Of a stretch of DNA of 64,000 bases, positions 1 through 8,444 are shown piece after piece (position 1 is the stretch's first letter; each line of letters begins with the position of its first letter). Position numbers and translations under genes: made by a program. Source of the DNA: Pseudomonas matsuisoli (lineage in GTDB: Bacteria > Pseudomonadota > Gammaproteobacteria > Pseudomonadales > Pseudomonadaceae); NCBI RefSeq assembly GCF_014647635.1, contig NZ_BMPO01000003.1, forward strand, positions 434,001 to 498,000. Direction: 5' to 3'. The notes beneath the pieces were generated by a model. It was not told the origin of the DNA. It saw only the letters and a list, made by a program, of their open reading frames with translations, and made no database searches.

Positions 1-2
1 CG

Positions 3-194
3 GCAGAAAAAGACGCCATGGAAAAAGAACTGGTCGCGGCTCGGGAGAAGAACCAGGGCGCCCTGCGCGCATTGCTTACGCCCGAGCAACAGAAGACGTT
101 CGACGAAGCCAAGAAGAAGCGCCAGGCGCGCCAGGCTGAGATGGCCGAATTCAAAGCTTGGAAAGCCGAGCGCGATAAAACCAAAACGCAATAA
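3..194 (+). CDS. Spy/CpxP-like periplasmic protein, C-terminal end (partial)
   Basis: The reading frame is open from the left edge to a TAA at 192-194, giving the last 63 residues of a protein whose start lies outside the window. The visible part is highly charged and helical and contains the stretch LLTPEQQKTFDEA, which matches the LTxxQ-type motif of the Spy/CpxP/periplasmic metal-sensor family. Such proteins are periplasmic chaperones or modulators of a Cpx-type two-component system. The next gene is a CpxA-like kinase, which fits, although no response regulator lies between them and it may be upstream. The family call rests on one short motif and charge pattern. Confidence 0.6.
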   Translation, partial: AEKDAMEKELVAAREKNQGALRALLTPEQQKTFDEAKKKRQARQAEMAEFKAWKAERDKTKTQ

Positions 195-207
195 CGTTTG
201 GATGCAC

Positions 208-228
208 GAGCCCCACACGCTGGGGCTC
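208..228 (+). terminator. Hairpin after the Spy-like gene
   Basis: GAGCCCC (208-214) and GGGGCTC (222-228) form a perfect 7-bp stem with a 7-nt loop, 13 bp after the stop codon. No T-run follows, so it may be a weak terminator or an mRNA-stabilising hairpin. Confidence 0.45.
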
Positions 229-348
229 ATGCCGCCGTTGCCCCGTTCATAGGACGGCCGTTCGGCTCGAGATTGACCTAAGAACATACGGTGCCGGGCG
301 CATGCCCGCGGCTCCGTTGCATAATCACGACAGACGAGGAGTCGATCC

Positions 349-1671
349 GTGCGGTCATTGTTCTGGCGCATCTTCGCCAGCTTCTGGTTGGCAATTGCCC
401 TCGTCGCAGGGCTATCGGTACTGGCTGGCCGAGCGCTGAATCAAGACAGCTGGATCATCAATCGCCACCCCGCCTTTCAGAATCTTGCGGAGCGATGGGT
501 GCGGGTCTACGAGAACCAGGGCCCGGTCGCCGCGCAGATGCTGCTGGAGTTTCACAAACAGAAGTTTCATGTCGACGTTCAAGTGCTAGGGGAAAACGGC
601 CAGCCGCGTATTCGCGGCACGTTCCCGCCGCGCGCAGCGGCCTTCGAAGCACGTCAGAACGACGATCGCCGTCTACCCTGGCGACGCCTAACGGACGACT
701 ACGTCAGCCCGCGGACAGGCGAAACCTACCTCTTTATCTACCGCATCCCGTTCCCTGAACTGGCTGCCTGGAATCAAGGCGGCAGCCTCGGTCTCAGTAT
801 TCTGGCTATCGCACTGATCGTACTGACGCTTCTCAGCCTCTGGCTGACGCTGTCGATCACCCGCCCCCTCAACCGGCTACGTGGCGCAGTGCATGATCTC
901 GGGCAAACCGCCTACCAGCAAAACAGCCTTGCACGCCTGGCGGGGCGCCGCGACGAACTTGGCGTGCTAGCCCGCGACTTCAACCGCATGGGTGCCCGGC
1001 TGCAAGGACTCATCGGCAGTCAGCGGCAATTGCTACGCGACGTCTCGCACGAGTTGCGCTCGCCTCTGGCACGCTTGCGAGTCGCCCTCGCCCTGGCAGA
1101 ACGCGCGTCCGGCGATGAACGGGAGAAGCTCTGGCCACGCCTGACGCGCGAGTGCGATCGCCTGGAATCGTTGATCAGCGAAATTCTGGTACTCGCTCGT
1201 CTCGATGCGGAGCCCGGCGCTACGCAACAGGTGAAACTCGACGCGCTACTCGAAAAATTACGCGAGGACAGCAGCCTTGCGGCGCCCGAGCAGCAGGTGC
1301 AGATCAACATCGATGCGACCGTGACGATCGAAGCGTGGCCGGACATGCTGGAACGCGCGCTGGACAACCTGCTACGCAACGCCCTGCGGTTCAATCCCGT
1401 GGAAAAACCCATCGAGATAACCGTCGATACGTCCGAGGATCAGGTCAACATCAGCGTACGGGACCACGGCCCGGGCGTTGCCGAAGACCATCTGACTCAG
1501 CTTGGCGAGCCGTTCTTCCGCGCTCCGGACCAAACGGCGCCAGGCTATGGCCTCGGGCTCGCTATCGCCCGTCGCGCCGCCCAGCGTCACGGTGGGCGCC
1601 TGGACTTCAGCAATCATCCGGACGGCGGTTTCGTGGCGAACCTGATACTGCCTAGGACGCCTGAGCGCTGA
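349..1671 (+). CDS. cpxA: CpxA-like sensor histidine kinase
   Basis: A 440-residue membrane sensor kinase. It starts with GTG at 349, preceded by GACGAGGA at 333-340. A first membrane segment is at about residues 9-27, followed by a periplasmic stretch of about 120 residues and a second segment at about 147-170. A HAMP linker leads to the dimerisation helix with the phospho-acceptor in VSHELRSPL (His234), an N-box around Asn344 (NLLRNALRFNP), DHGPGV, and the glycine lid GYGLGLAIA near residue 400. All catalytic boxes look intact. The family senses envelope stress and phosphorylates a CpxR-type regulator. No regulator gene is adjacent on the downstream side. Assignment to CpxA rather than a generic HAMP kinase leans on the Spy/CpxP-like neighbour. 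Confidence 0.75.
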   Translation: MRSLFWRIFASFWLAIALVAGLSVLAGRALNQDSWIINRHPAFQNLAERWVRVYENQGPVAAQMLLEFHKQKFHVDVQVLGENGQPRIRGTFPPRAAAFEARQNDDRRLPWRRLTDDYVSPRTGETYLFIYRIPFPELAAWNQGGSLGLSILAIALIVLTLLSLWLTLSITRPLNRLRGAVHDLGQTAYQQNSLARLAGRRDELGVLARDFNRMGARLQGLIGSQRQLLRDVSHELRSPLARLRVALALAERASGDEREKLWPRLTRECDRLESLISEILVLARLDAEPGATQQVKLDALLEKLREDSSLAAPEQQVQINIDATVTIEAWPDMLERALDNLLRNALRFNPVEKPIEITVDTSEDQVNISVRDHGPGVAEDHLTQLGEPFFRAPDQTAPGYGLGLAIARRAAQRHGGRLDFSNHPDGGFVANLILPRTPER

Positions 1672-1708
1672 CCCCGTCGACCGGTATCACGGCGCCAGGC
1701 CCCTGCGC

Positions 1709-2269
1709 TTACCCGCGCCACCCGCTGACAAAGTCAGCGATGCTCAACTGTGGCGCAGTGCGCGGTTCCTTGTCGGGCGTGCCCATGTATAGGAAGCCCA
1801 GGCACTCCTCGTATTCGGCCAACCCCAAGCCTTCGGCAACGATGGGGTCGTAGGCCAGCGGACCACTTCGCCAGATGGCCCCGATGCCCATCGCATAAGC
1901 GGCTTGCAGAATACCGTGGGCCGCACAGCCCGCGGCCAGACGCTGCTCGAGCGCCGGCACCTTTGGATGCTTCAGCACGCGGGCGATCACGACCACGATC
2001 AAGGGGGCGCGCAACGGATTGCGCCTTGCCTTTTCCACCGCTTCAGGTTTTGGAGGCTCTTCACCGGCTTCCAGCGCCTTGGCGAACAGATCGCCCAACG
2101 CATCGCGCGCGCTCCCTTCCACAGTCAGGAAACGCCAGGGCCGGAGCAGCCCGTGATCGGGCGCCCTGAGCGCAGCACGAAAGAAAGTCTCGCGCTGCCC
2201 CGCATCCGGCGCCGGATCGGTTAGCTTCGCGATAGAAACACGTTGGGTCAAAAGTTCGAGAGCATCCAT
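1709..2269 (-). CDS. ydjA: YdjA-type NAD(P)H nitroreductase
   Basis: A 186-residue protein colinear with E. coli YdjA: it begins MDALELLTQRVS and carries APDHGLLRPWRF (FMN-contacting Arg and substrate loop), RAPLIVVV, AAYAMGIGAIWRSG and LGFLYMGTP near the end. These are the hallmarks of the small FMN-dependent nitroreductases that act as cytosolic dimers. The start at 2269 has a strong TGGAGG ribosome site. The gene converges on the upstream kinase with a 37-bp gap. The physiological substrate of YdjA proteins is not settled. Confidence 0.88.
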   Translation of the reverse strand: MDALELLTQRVSIAKLTDPAPDAGQRETFFRAALRAPDHGLLRPWRFLTVEGSARDALGDLFAKALEAGEEPPKPEAVEKARRNPLRAPLIVVVIARVLKHPKVPALEQRLAAGCAAHGILQAAYAMGIGAIWRSGPLAYDPIVAEGLGLAEYEECLGFLYMGTPDKEPRTAPQLSIADFVSGWRG

Positions 2270-2435
2270 GGATACCTCCAGGCTGGGATTCGATCGTCAT
2301 TCTATAAGTGCTCGATCAAATCTCGCGAGGGCTCGCCGTGGATCGCGGACACTTCAAGGTCTACCGTAAACACATACGCCTGGACAACGGGAACGCCGAG
2401 AACCTTCCCCTCGCTCGAAAGACGACTCCTGGGAA

Positions 2436-2804
2436 TCACGCCACCCGCGGCGCGACATCAGGTTCGATAGGCGGCGTCAATGGCGGTAGTCCATAGGCTG
2501 CGCGGGCCGCATCGCAACGGTCGTTCGGCGCGCCATCTTCCCACGCGGCGGAAAACTCCCGACAGGGTGTCGAACGATCTTCGTAGATTGTGCAACGCGT
2601 CCCGCAGCCTACTTCGCCTAATAGGCTGACACAGCGCGATGGCTTCGTTTCCGTTCCACGCATAGCGACACGCTGAGGCGTGATTTGCACCACCAAATCA
2701 TCGGGCACCGTACCGCCAGCGGACTGGCATTCGCCCCAGAAAAACGACACACGAAAATGCGCGCAGCAGGCGCCACAGGTCAAACAAGGATTCGAACTGG
2801 ACAT
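2436..2804 (-). CDS. YkgJ-family cysteine-cluster protein
   Basis: A 122-residue protein starting MSSSNPCLTCGACCAHFR. It has a CxxCGxCC motif at the N-terminus followed by CVSLLGEVGCGTRCTIYEDR and PCREF, the spaced cysteines of the YkgJ/Fe-S-type zinc or iron-sulphur cluster family (UPF0153). The frame extends upstream to 2966, but the extension lacks family character, so the internal ATG at 2804 is used. No convincing ribosome site decides between them. The function of this family is unknown. It stands alone, oriented like ydjA. Confidence 0.75.
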   Translation of the reverse strand: MSSSNPCLTCGACCAHFRVSFFWGECQSAGGTVPDDLVVQITPQRVAMRGTETKPSRCVSLLGEVGCGTRCTIYEDRSTPCREFSAAWEDGAPNDRCDAARAAYGLPPLTPPIEPDVAPRVA

Positions 2805-3128
2805 GGATGGAAGCTGTATTGGCGGCAAACCCCGGAACGCTCCGGCGCAGGAGCCGCCTTTCGTGTTCGCCCCGATGACGGCCTGAGGTAGAACTACCCT
2901 CGAGAACAGGCTCGTCCAGAGATGCGACCCGCCAAGCGGCCCGACCCCTGCACACGGAAAGATCATCGTGTGCAGCGCCGGCTATTCTATGCATTGGCCT
3001 GCATTTGGGAAGTGGGCCGAATGCCTTTTGTCCGAGATGATCCAGCTTGACGTAGCGCCAGACGACTACGAGATCGACCACTGCGGCCGCCACGCCTAGA
3101 ATGTCGGCTTTTTGAGCACCCGTTTCAT
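2805..3128. other. Intergenic region upstream of trkH
   Basis: This 324-bp stretch separates the divergent ykgJ-family gene and trkH and must hold both promoters. I saw no clear ribosome site, operator palindrome or RNA gene. Short open frames here look like noise. Confidence 0.4.
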
Positions 3129-4580
3129 ATGGCCTTTTCGACCCTGCGCGTCATCAGCTTCATTATCGGTGTCTTTCTGCTCATCCTGGCTGCCAGCATG
3201 CTGGTGCCGATGATCACACTCGTGCTGATGAACGAACAGGAGCATCTAAGCGCATTCGTTTGGGGCAGTGTCATCACCTCGCTGGTAGGCGTGGCGATGA
3301 TCGCTCCTGGGCGCCCCGCCAACAGCCACCTGCGACCGCGTGACATGTACCTGCTGACCACCTCTATCTGGTTGGCTGTTTGCGTATTTGCCGCGCTACC
3401 AATGATGTTTCTGCAACACCTGAGCTATACCGATGCGTTCTTCGAGACGATGTCGGGCATCACGACGACAGGCTCGACGGTGCTCACGGACCTGGGCAAC
3501 ACGTCGGCGGGCATTCTCATGTGGCGGTCATTGCTGCAGTGGATGGGCGGTATCGGTTTCGTCGCCATGGGCGTCGCGATATTGCCCATGCTCCGGGTAG
3601 GGGGCATGCGCCTGTTCCAAACGGAGTCATCGGACTGGGGCGAAAAGGTCATCCCTCGCTCGCATATTGCCGCCAAGTACATCACCGTCGTTTACCTGTC
3701 CCTCACCAGCGCGTGCACGTTCGCCTACTGGCTGGCTGGCATGAGCGTGTTCGACGCGGTGAACCACGCGCTGAGCACGGTCTCGACAGCGGGCTTCTCG
3801 ACGGCCGACGCCTCGCTTGGCGCCTTCAGCAATGCGAGCCATTGGGTCGCGACGGTCTTCATGCTGCTTGGCGCACTGCCCTTCGTACTCTATGTCGCCT
3901 TTCTGCGCGGTAACGTTCGCGCCATGTTCAAAGATGAACAGGTCCGTGGTTTTCTGTTCGCCACCTTGGGCATCAGCCTGATCGCGTCGATATGGTTGTG
4001 GCTGAACAGCGACTATGCGTTTCTCGACGCGCTGCGCCTGACCACCGTGAACATCGTCTCGGTCATCACCACCACCGGCTTTGCCGTGGGCGACTACAGC
4101 CAATGGGGTGGGTTCGCCTTCATGCTGTTCTTCTACCTGACGTTCATGGGCGGCTGCTCGGGCTCAACGACGGGCGGACTCAAGGTCTTCCGGTTTCAAG
4201 TCGCCTTCACCCTGCTGCGTGGCGGGCTCAAGCAACTTGTTCATCCACGAGCGGTGTTCAAACAGCAATACAACGGCCGCCATCTGGATGAAGAGATCGT
4301 CCGCTCGATTCTGACGTTCTCATTCTTCTTCACCATCACCATCGGCGTACTTGCACTCGCGCTGACGATGCTGGGCCTGGATCCGATCACCGCGCTCACC
4401 GGCGCCGCCACGGCGGTCTGTAACGTTGGGCCTGGACTGGGTACGGTGATTGGTCCTGCAGGAAACTTCTCCAGCCTACCGGACGCCGCAAAGTGGCTGC
4501 TGGCCGCCGGCATGCTGCTGGGTCGCCTGGAAATCATCACCGTCATCGTGCTGTTGACGCCGACCTTCTGGCGCCATTAG
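3129..4580 (+). CDS. trkH: TrkH-type potassium uptake channel subunit
   Basis: A 483-residue membrane protein of the TrkH/KtrB superfamily with about ten hydrophobic segments. The four P-loop repeats are visible: TTTGSTVLTDL, STAGFSTAD, TTTGFAVGDY and CNVGPGLGTVIG, each supplying the filter glycine. GGMRLFQTESSDWGEK after the second helix pair is typical of the TrkH/TrkG branch. The protein forms the K+-conducting pore of the Trk system and needs the cytosolic TrkA gating ring, which is not in the window. The ATG at 3129 has only a poor ribosome site. It is a single-gene unit. Confidence 0.92.
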   Translation: MAFSTLRVISFIIGVFLLILAASMLVPMITLVLMNEQEHLSAFVWGSVITSLVGVAMIAPGRPANSHLRPRDMYLLTTSIWLAVCVFAALPMMFLQHLSYTDAFFETMSGITTTGSTVLTDLGNTSAGILMWRSLLQWMGGIGFVAMGVAILPMLRVGGMRLFQTESSDWGEKVIPRSHIAAKYITVVYLSLTSACTFAYWLAGMSVFDAVNHALSTVSTAGFSTADASLGAFSNASHWVATVFMLLGALPFVLYVAFLRGNVRAMFKDEQVRGFLFATLGISLIASIWLWLNSDYAFLDALRLTTVNIVSVITTTGFAVGDYSQWGGFAFMLFFYLTFMGGCSGSTTGGLKVFRFQVAFTLLRGGLKQLVHPRAVFKQQYNGRHLDEEIVRSILTFSFFFTITIGVLALALTMLGLDPITALTGAATAVCNVGPGLGTVIGPAGNFSSLPDAAKWLLAAGMLLGRLEIITVIVLLTPTFWRH

Positions 4581-4975
4581 CGCCACACCGCGCCCGCCAC
4601 TCCACCCACCTGTGATCGCGCTCACAAATTCGCGACTGAGGCGTCTCGGTCAGGAACATTGTGTCTGGAAATCAATCCACAACGCGCAGTCCGGGGCCCT
4701 AGTGGCAATGTGCATAGCATTGACGAATTACCGCGTGATGGCATTTTGTCTTCATATTTGTTTATGATGGCGATCGGCCATTTCCTAGACGGACCACCGC
4801 CTCGTTAGTGACGATTCGGACCGGCTTTTCATCTGTCGGTTTGCGCATTATGTCCGCATCCCCCTAGGCATTCTGGGATGCAGTCGGTAAATACTGTCCC
4901 AGCGCCGCAGCCGTAAAGGGCATGGCGTACACAATACACTCGCCAGACCGCTGGCAAGGAAGCACCCTACACATC
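4581..4975. other. Regulatory intergenic region upstream of cyaB
   Basis: A 395-bp region after trkH with a more AT-rich middle (about 4730-4800) likely to hold the cyaB promoter. It contains a perfect CRP-type palindrome (listed separately). An in-frame ATG at 4922 would lengthen CyaB by 18 residues, but it has no properly spaced ribosome site. Confidence 0.5.
4611..4626. promoter_or_regulatory. CRP/Vfr binding site
   Basis: TGTGATCGCGCTCACA matches the CRP consensus TGTGA-N6-TCACA without a mismatch. It lies 31 bp after the trkH stop and 365 bp before the cyaB start. Pseudomonads use the CRP homologue Vfr, which recognises the same dyad. Because the next gene makes cAMP, the site suggests feedback of cAMP-receptor protein on cyclase expression, though action on another promoter in the gap is possible. 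Confidence 0.65.
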
Positions 4976-6358
4976 ATGAAAACCCTTCCTCCTGTATTGG
5001 AAAGCGGCTTTCTTTCAAGTGGGCGTCGTGAATATCACAGCCGCATCTTGGCGTACCTGACCTTTGCCGCGAACGTTGCAGTGGGCGCCTATCTCGGTCA
5101 ATACACCTATGCGTTGTTGTGGACGATCCCTTACGCGCTCCTGTATCCGCATATCGTCCAACATCTTGCCTATCGCACTGCTCGGCCGATTGCCGACGTG
5201 CGCTCGATCCTCCTGCTTCTGGATGGGGTCAATGTCGGTATCGGCATCATGTCGATCGGGTTGACCCTCGTGCCTTCGTCGATGCTGTTGCTTACGCTGG
5301 CGTTCGCAAGCCTGGTGAACGGCGGCATGCGCTGCATGGGGCTGACCCTGCTCACGGCCGCGAGCACCTGTATTTTCACCAGTGCGCTGCTCAAGCCGCC
5401 CGTACATTTGACAACACTGCCCGGCGTTGCCGTGGTGAGCATTTTCTTCACGGCGCTGAACTTACTGCTGACGGCGTATGCGATTCACTTGCTCGTGCAA
5501 CATGTCACGGCGTTCCGCAATCAGGTTCGAGAAGAAAAGGAAAAAGCGGGAAGGCTGTCTCAGGATCTCGCCAAATACCTGTCGCCGCAGGTCTGGAAAC
5601 TGATCTTCGACGGGCGCCGTAATGTGCGTCTCGAAACCCAACGCAAGAAGCTCACGGTGTTCTTTTCCGACATCAAAGGCTTTACCGAACTGTCCGAAGA
5701 GCTGGAAGCCGAAGCGCTCACCGATTTGCTCAACACCTACCTCGACGAAATGTCGAAGATCGCGCTCAAGCATGGCGGCACGATCGATAAGTTCGTGGGC
5801 GACAGCGTCATGGTGTTTTTCGGCGACCCAGCGACCCAGGGTTCAAAAAACGATGCGCAGGCTGCCGTGGCGATGGCGATCGATATGCGCAAGCACATGA
5901 AAGTGCTGTGGCAGCAGTGGCGCGCCCAGGGGATTAACCGTCCGCTGGAAATTCGGATGGGTATCAACACCGGCTATTGCACCGTTGGTAACTTCGGCGC
6001 CGCGACCCGGATGGACTACACCATTATCGGTCGCGAAGTGAATCTGGCCAGCCGCCTGGAAAATGCGGCCGAGGCAGGCGAGATCCTGATTTCTCACGAA
6101 ACTTATTCACTGGTGAAAGACGTGATCATGTGCCGCGACAAGGGCCAGATCACGGTGAAGGGCTTTAGCAGGCCCGTCCAGATCTACCAGGTAGTGGACT
6201 TCCGTCGGGATCTGGGTGCGTCGTCCAGCTATGTCGAGCACGAAGTACAGGGTTTCTCGATGTACCTCGATACCAACAGCATCCAGACCTACGACAAGCA
6301 ACGCGTTATCGAAGCGTTGACGCAAGCGGCGGAAAAGCTTCGGGACAAAGTACTTTAA
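4976..6358 (+). CDS. cyaB: CyaB-like membrane adenylate cyclase, class III (MASE2 domain)
   Basis: A 460-residue protein beginning MKTLPPVLESGF. Residues of about 20-185 form a six-helix MASE2 membrane domain. A short coiled linker leads to a class III catalytic domain from about residue 225. The two metal aspartates are visible (FFSDIKGF, Asp232; KFVGDSVMVFFGD, Asp276), as are the adenine-selecting Lys in QRKKLTVFF and Asp in MDYTIIG, and the transition-state Asn/Arg pair in GREVNLASRLE. It should therefore make cAMP, not cGMP. Length and architecture match P. aeruginosa CyaB. The start at 4976 gives the usual family N-terminus. The gene ends before a strong terminator shared with dsbB. Confidence 0.9.
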   Translation: MKTLPPVLESGFLSSGRREYHSRILAYLTFAANVAVGAYLGQYTYALLWTIPYALLYPHIVQHLAYRTARPIADVRSILLLLDGVNVGIGIMSIGLTLVPSSMLLLTLAFASLVNGGMRCMGLTLLTAASTCIFTSALLKPPVHLTTLPGVAVVSIFFTALNLLLTAYAIHLLVQHVTAFRNQVREEKEKAGRLSQDLAKYLSPQVWKLIFDGRRNVRLETQRKKLTVFFSDIKGFTELSEELEAEALTDLLNTYLDEMSKIALKHGGTIDKFVGDSVMVFFGDPATQGSKNDAQAAVAMAIDMRKHMKVLWQQWRAQGINRPLEIRMGINTGYCTVGNFGAATRMDYTIIGREVNLASRLENAAEAGEILISHETYSLVKDVIMCRDKGQITVKGFSRPVQIYQVVDFRRDLGASSSYVEHEVQGFSMYLDTNSIQTYDKQRVIEALTQAAEKLRDKVL

Positions 6359-6430
6359 GGATAGAGGTCACCAGGCATCCTGCATGGCCTGCGGCCACGA
6401 CCAGTAGCCCGGTGTTCCAACAGAGGCTTC

Positions 6431-6471
6431 GATGGGTCGGAGCGATCAACGCTCGCTCCGACCCATCTTTT
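6431..6471. terminator. Bidirectional terminator between cyaB and dsbB
   Basis: GATGGGTCGGAGCGA (6431-6445) pairs perfectly with TCGCTCCGACCCATC (6453-6467) over 15 bp with a 7-nt loop, followed by a run of T residues to 6472. It lies between two convergent genes. Confidence 0.88.
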
Positions 6472-6978
6472 TCAGCGCCGAGCCTTCCAAAGCCCGAACG
6501 CGATGCCCAGTACGATCAAGACGAAGCTCAGCAGCGACCACTCCGCCAGCGACAATCCCAGTATCGGCGGATAGGCCGCGCCGCACATGCCGGTCGCCTG
6601 AAACACGGTAGGCCACCATTGAACCAGCGGAATCGCGTCGGTCCACAACTGCATGACGTCTCGCCCACAGCTGGCGAACGGATTGAACTCCAAGTACACC
6701 AACCGCCCTGATACCGCTGCACCCGCAACCCCGGCCAGCAGGATGAACACAGCGGCGCCAATGCGCGCGCACTGACGCCGAAACGCCGCACCCAAAAAAG
6801 CGGCGACAGCAATCATCAGGAAGAGGTAACGAAGGACGATGCAGAGTGGGCACGGGTCCTGCCCACCGAACACCTGGATAGTGACCGCGCCTACTACCAA
6901 TGCAATGCAAACCAACCCAAGGATGACCAGCAGGCCACTCTGGGTATAAGTAGGACGCGAGGATACGGATGACGACAT
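6472..6978 (-). CDS. dsbB: Disulfide bond formation protein DsbB
   Basis: A 168-residue inner-membrane protein with four hydrophobic segments. The first periplasmic loop carries CPLC (Cys43/Cys46) and the second a separated pair (Cys104 in NPFASCGRD, Cys132 in ATGMCGAAYPP). These four cysteines relay electrons from DsbA to ubiquinone; both pairs are present, so the enzyme should be active. The start at 6978 has a GGAG site 8 bp upstream. Pseudomonads often carry two DsbB paralogues, and I cannot tell which this one is. It converges on cyaB. Confidence 0.92.
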   Translation of the reverse strand: MSSSVSSRPTYTQSGLLVILGLVCIALVVGAVTIQVFGGQDPCPLCIVLRYLFLMIAVAAFLGAAFRRQCARIGAAVFILLAGVAGAAVSGRLVYLEFNPFASCGRDVMQLWTDAIPLVQWWPTVFQATGMCGAAYPPILGLSLAEWSLLSFVLIVLGIAFGLWKARR

Positions 6979-7250
6979 CTAACGACTCCAACGATGACGG
7001 GACGCCCGGCCATCTGTAGCACACAGCCGAGGCGCGAACATGGTAGCGGATTGGCCGACCAGGTCGAGTCAGAGATTTCGCTGGATGCGATCGAATATTC
7101 GGTTATGCAACACGTGTGTCTGGCGAATCCGTGCCCTCAATCGTTGACCGTCATAAGGGTTGCCTCTTGTAACAGGCCGTAGGCATCTAGTGCGGCACCC
7201 TGCAAGCTGAAGCGGGTCACACACTGAACGTTCGCCGAGGACATCTGCTG

Positions 7251-7793
7251 ATGAGAGCCCGTTACACAGCGCTAGCACAGGCACTGCACTGGATCACCGT
7301 GGCTGCACTGTGCTTTTTGCTGCCGTTCGTATGGGTTGCTGAAAACTTCCCTCCGGGCCCAGTGCGCACGCTGTGGTACATGTTGCACGAATCCATGGGA
7401 ATCTCCGTATTCCTGTTGGTGCTGATCCGCCTAACCTGGCGCTGGCGCCATGGAACACCCCCGTACCCAGGGCATACGACTCGTGCGATGCGCTGGATGG
7501 CGGGTCTGAACCATGGGCTGTTGTATGCAGTACTGCTGGTGATGCCTGTGACCGGATACATGATGGCAGGCAATGGCCAAGCGGTACCGTTCTTCGGGCT
7601 GATTTCGCTACCGGGTTTCACTCAAAACGGCGCATTGGGCACGCTCGCCAATACGATTCACGTGTGGGGGCAGTTCGCTCTGTACGGGCTGATCATCCTG
7701 CATGTCGCGGCCACCACCTGGCATGTCGCCATCCGGCGCGACGGAACACTGGAGCGCATGTTGCCGCCACAGCGCGACGAGCCGGAGTGCTAG
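7251..7793 (+). CDS. cybB: Cytochrome b561 (CybB/YodB family)
   Basis: A 180-residue four-helix membrane cytochrome. Conserved histidines are visible in ALHWIT (His13), LHESMG (His46), LNHGLLYA and, in the last helix, ILHVAATTWH. These are the bis-histidine ligands of the di-haem b561 fold. The E. coli CybB homologue oxidises superoxide and passes electrons to ubiquinone; the same role is inferred here. GAGG lies just before the ATG at 7251. The end overlaps the end of the convergent lipoprotein gene by 4 bp. Confidence 0.88.
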   Translation: MRARYTALAQALHWITVAALCFLLPFVWVAENFPPGPVRTLWYMLHESMGISVFLLVLIRLTWRWRHGTPPYPGHTTRAMRWMAGLNHGLLYAVLLVMPVTGYMMAGNGQAVPFFGLISLPGFTQNGALGTLANTIHVWGQFALYGLIILHVAATTWHVAIRRDGTLERMLPPQRDEPEC

Positions 7794-8149
7794 CGAAACG
7801 CCTTACCACGCTCCTGGTCGACCCGATGCTCGCGGTCTTGGTTTCGCTCCTGCCATATGAGATCCCACCGATCTTCGCGATCGTTGGCCGACGCCGCTTG
7901 CCGCTGACACTGGCTAAGTCCGTCCGTCCAGCCATTGGCATAGAGCTTGTCGTTCATGAAACGCGGCACATCTTTCGAAAATCCGCCTGCCGCACCTGCT
8001 GAGTGACGCCCACTGCTGCAGCCCGCTTCGAATCCATCGATGTACGCCGGCGGATAACCCGTTGCCGACAGCTGATCGCGCATGCTCGAACAGCCCGCCA
8101 CCAGTACGATCAAGACACACCCAGGCAACGCGAATCGGCACATGTCCAT
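7790..8149 (-). CDS. Small lipoprotein of unknown function
   Basis: A 119-residue protein with a lipoprotein signal: a hydrophobic h-region and the lipobox LVAGC with the acylated Cys20. The mature part has GYPPAYIDGFEAGCSSG and SAGAAGGFSKD and a charged, probably helical C-terminus rich in Arg, Gln and Asp. Ser-Ser after the cysteine favours outer-membrane sorting. I recognise no domain. It is probably secreted through Lol, but its role is unknown. It converges on cybB with a 4-bp overlap. Confidence 0.7.
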   Translation of the reverse strand: MDMCRFALPGCVLIVLVAGCSSMRDQLSATGYPPAYIDGFEAGCSSGRHSAGAAGGFSKDVPRFMNDKLYANGWTDGLSQCQRQAASANDREDRWDLIWQERNQDREHRVDQERGKAFR

Positions 8150-8335
8150 GACGGCTTACCCAATGCAAGGAGTGGTATAGGGAGAGTCTGGTTCACGTAT
8201 CGCTAGTTCGCGAAGAAAAGCGGGAAATAGTTCGCCAACGGTCGGACGAGTGACGAGTGGCATGGCTTCGATAGCCCCTGCAGCACAGCACGCCATACCC
8301 GCTGCGGCAAAACGTTTAAGTGCGCCAGCGATAAG

Positions 8336-8427
8336 ACTGTAGGGCGATTTCAATCGCCCGTTCAGTGGGGCGAGCGGTGCTCGCCTTGGCGACTGAAGCG
8401 GGTGGCCGCCCCGTCGCCCCTACAGGG
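8336..8427. repeat. REP-type palindromic repeat
   Basis: A cluster of short palindromes (GGGCGA-TTTCAA-TCGCCC and GGGGCGAGC-GGT-GCTCGCC) ending in a 32-bp block at 8389-8420 that recurs, inverted and with two mismatches, at 61567-61598. It lies in the 295-bp gap between the lipoprotein and the dehydrogenase gene. I saw no convincing gene in the rest of that gap. Confidence 0.65.
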
Positions 8428-8444
8428 CTAGGCAAACGCGTGAG

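Noticed and set aside
2698-3093. 131-codon minus-strand frame upstream of trkH
   Set aside because: It overlaps the YkgJ-type gene in another frame and shows no family motif.
4922-4975. Upstream ATG extending CyaB by 18 residues
   Set aside because: The only purine-rich stretch is 1 nt from this ATG, too close for initiation; the family N-terminus fits the ATG at 4976.
8156-8353. 65-codon minus-strand frame upstream of the REP at 8336
   Set aside because: No convincing ribosome site or recognisable motif and it runs into the repeat; possible but unsupported.
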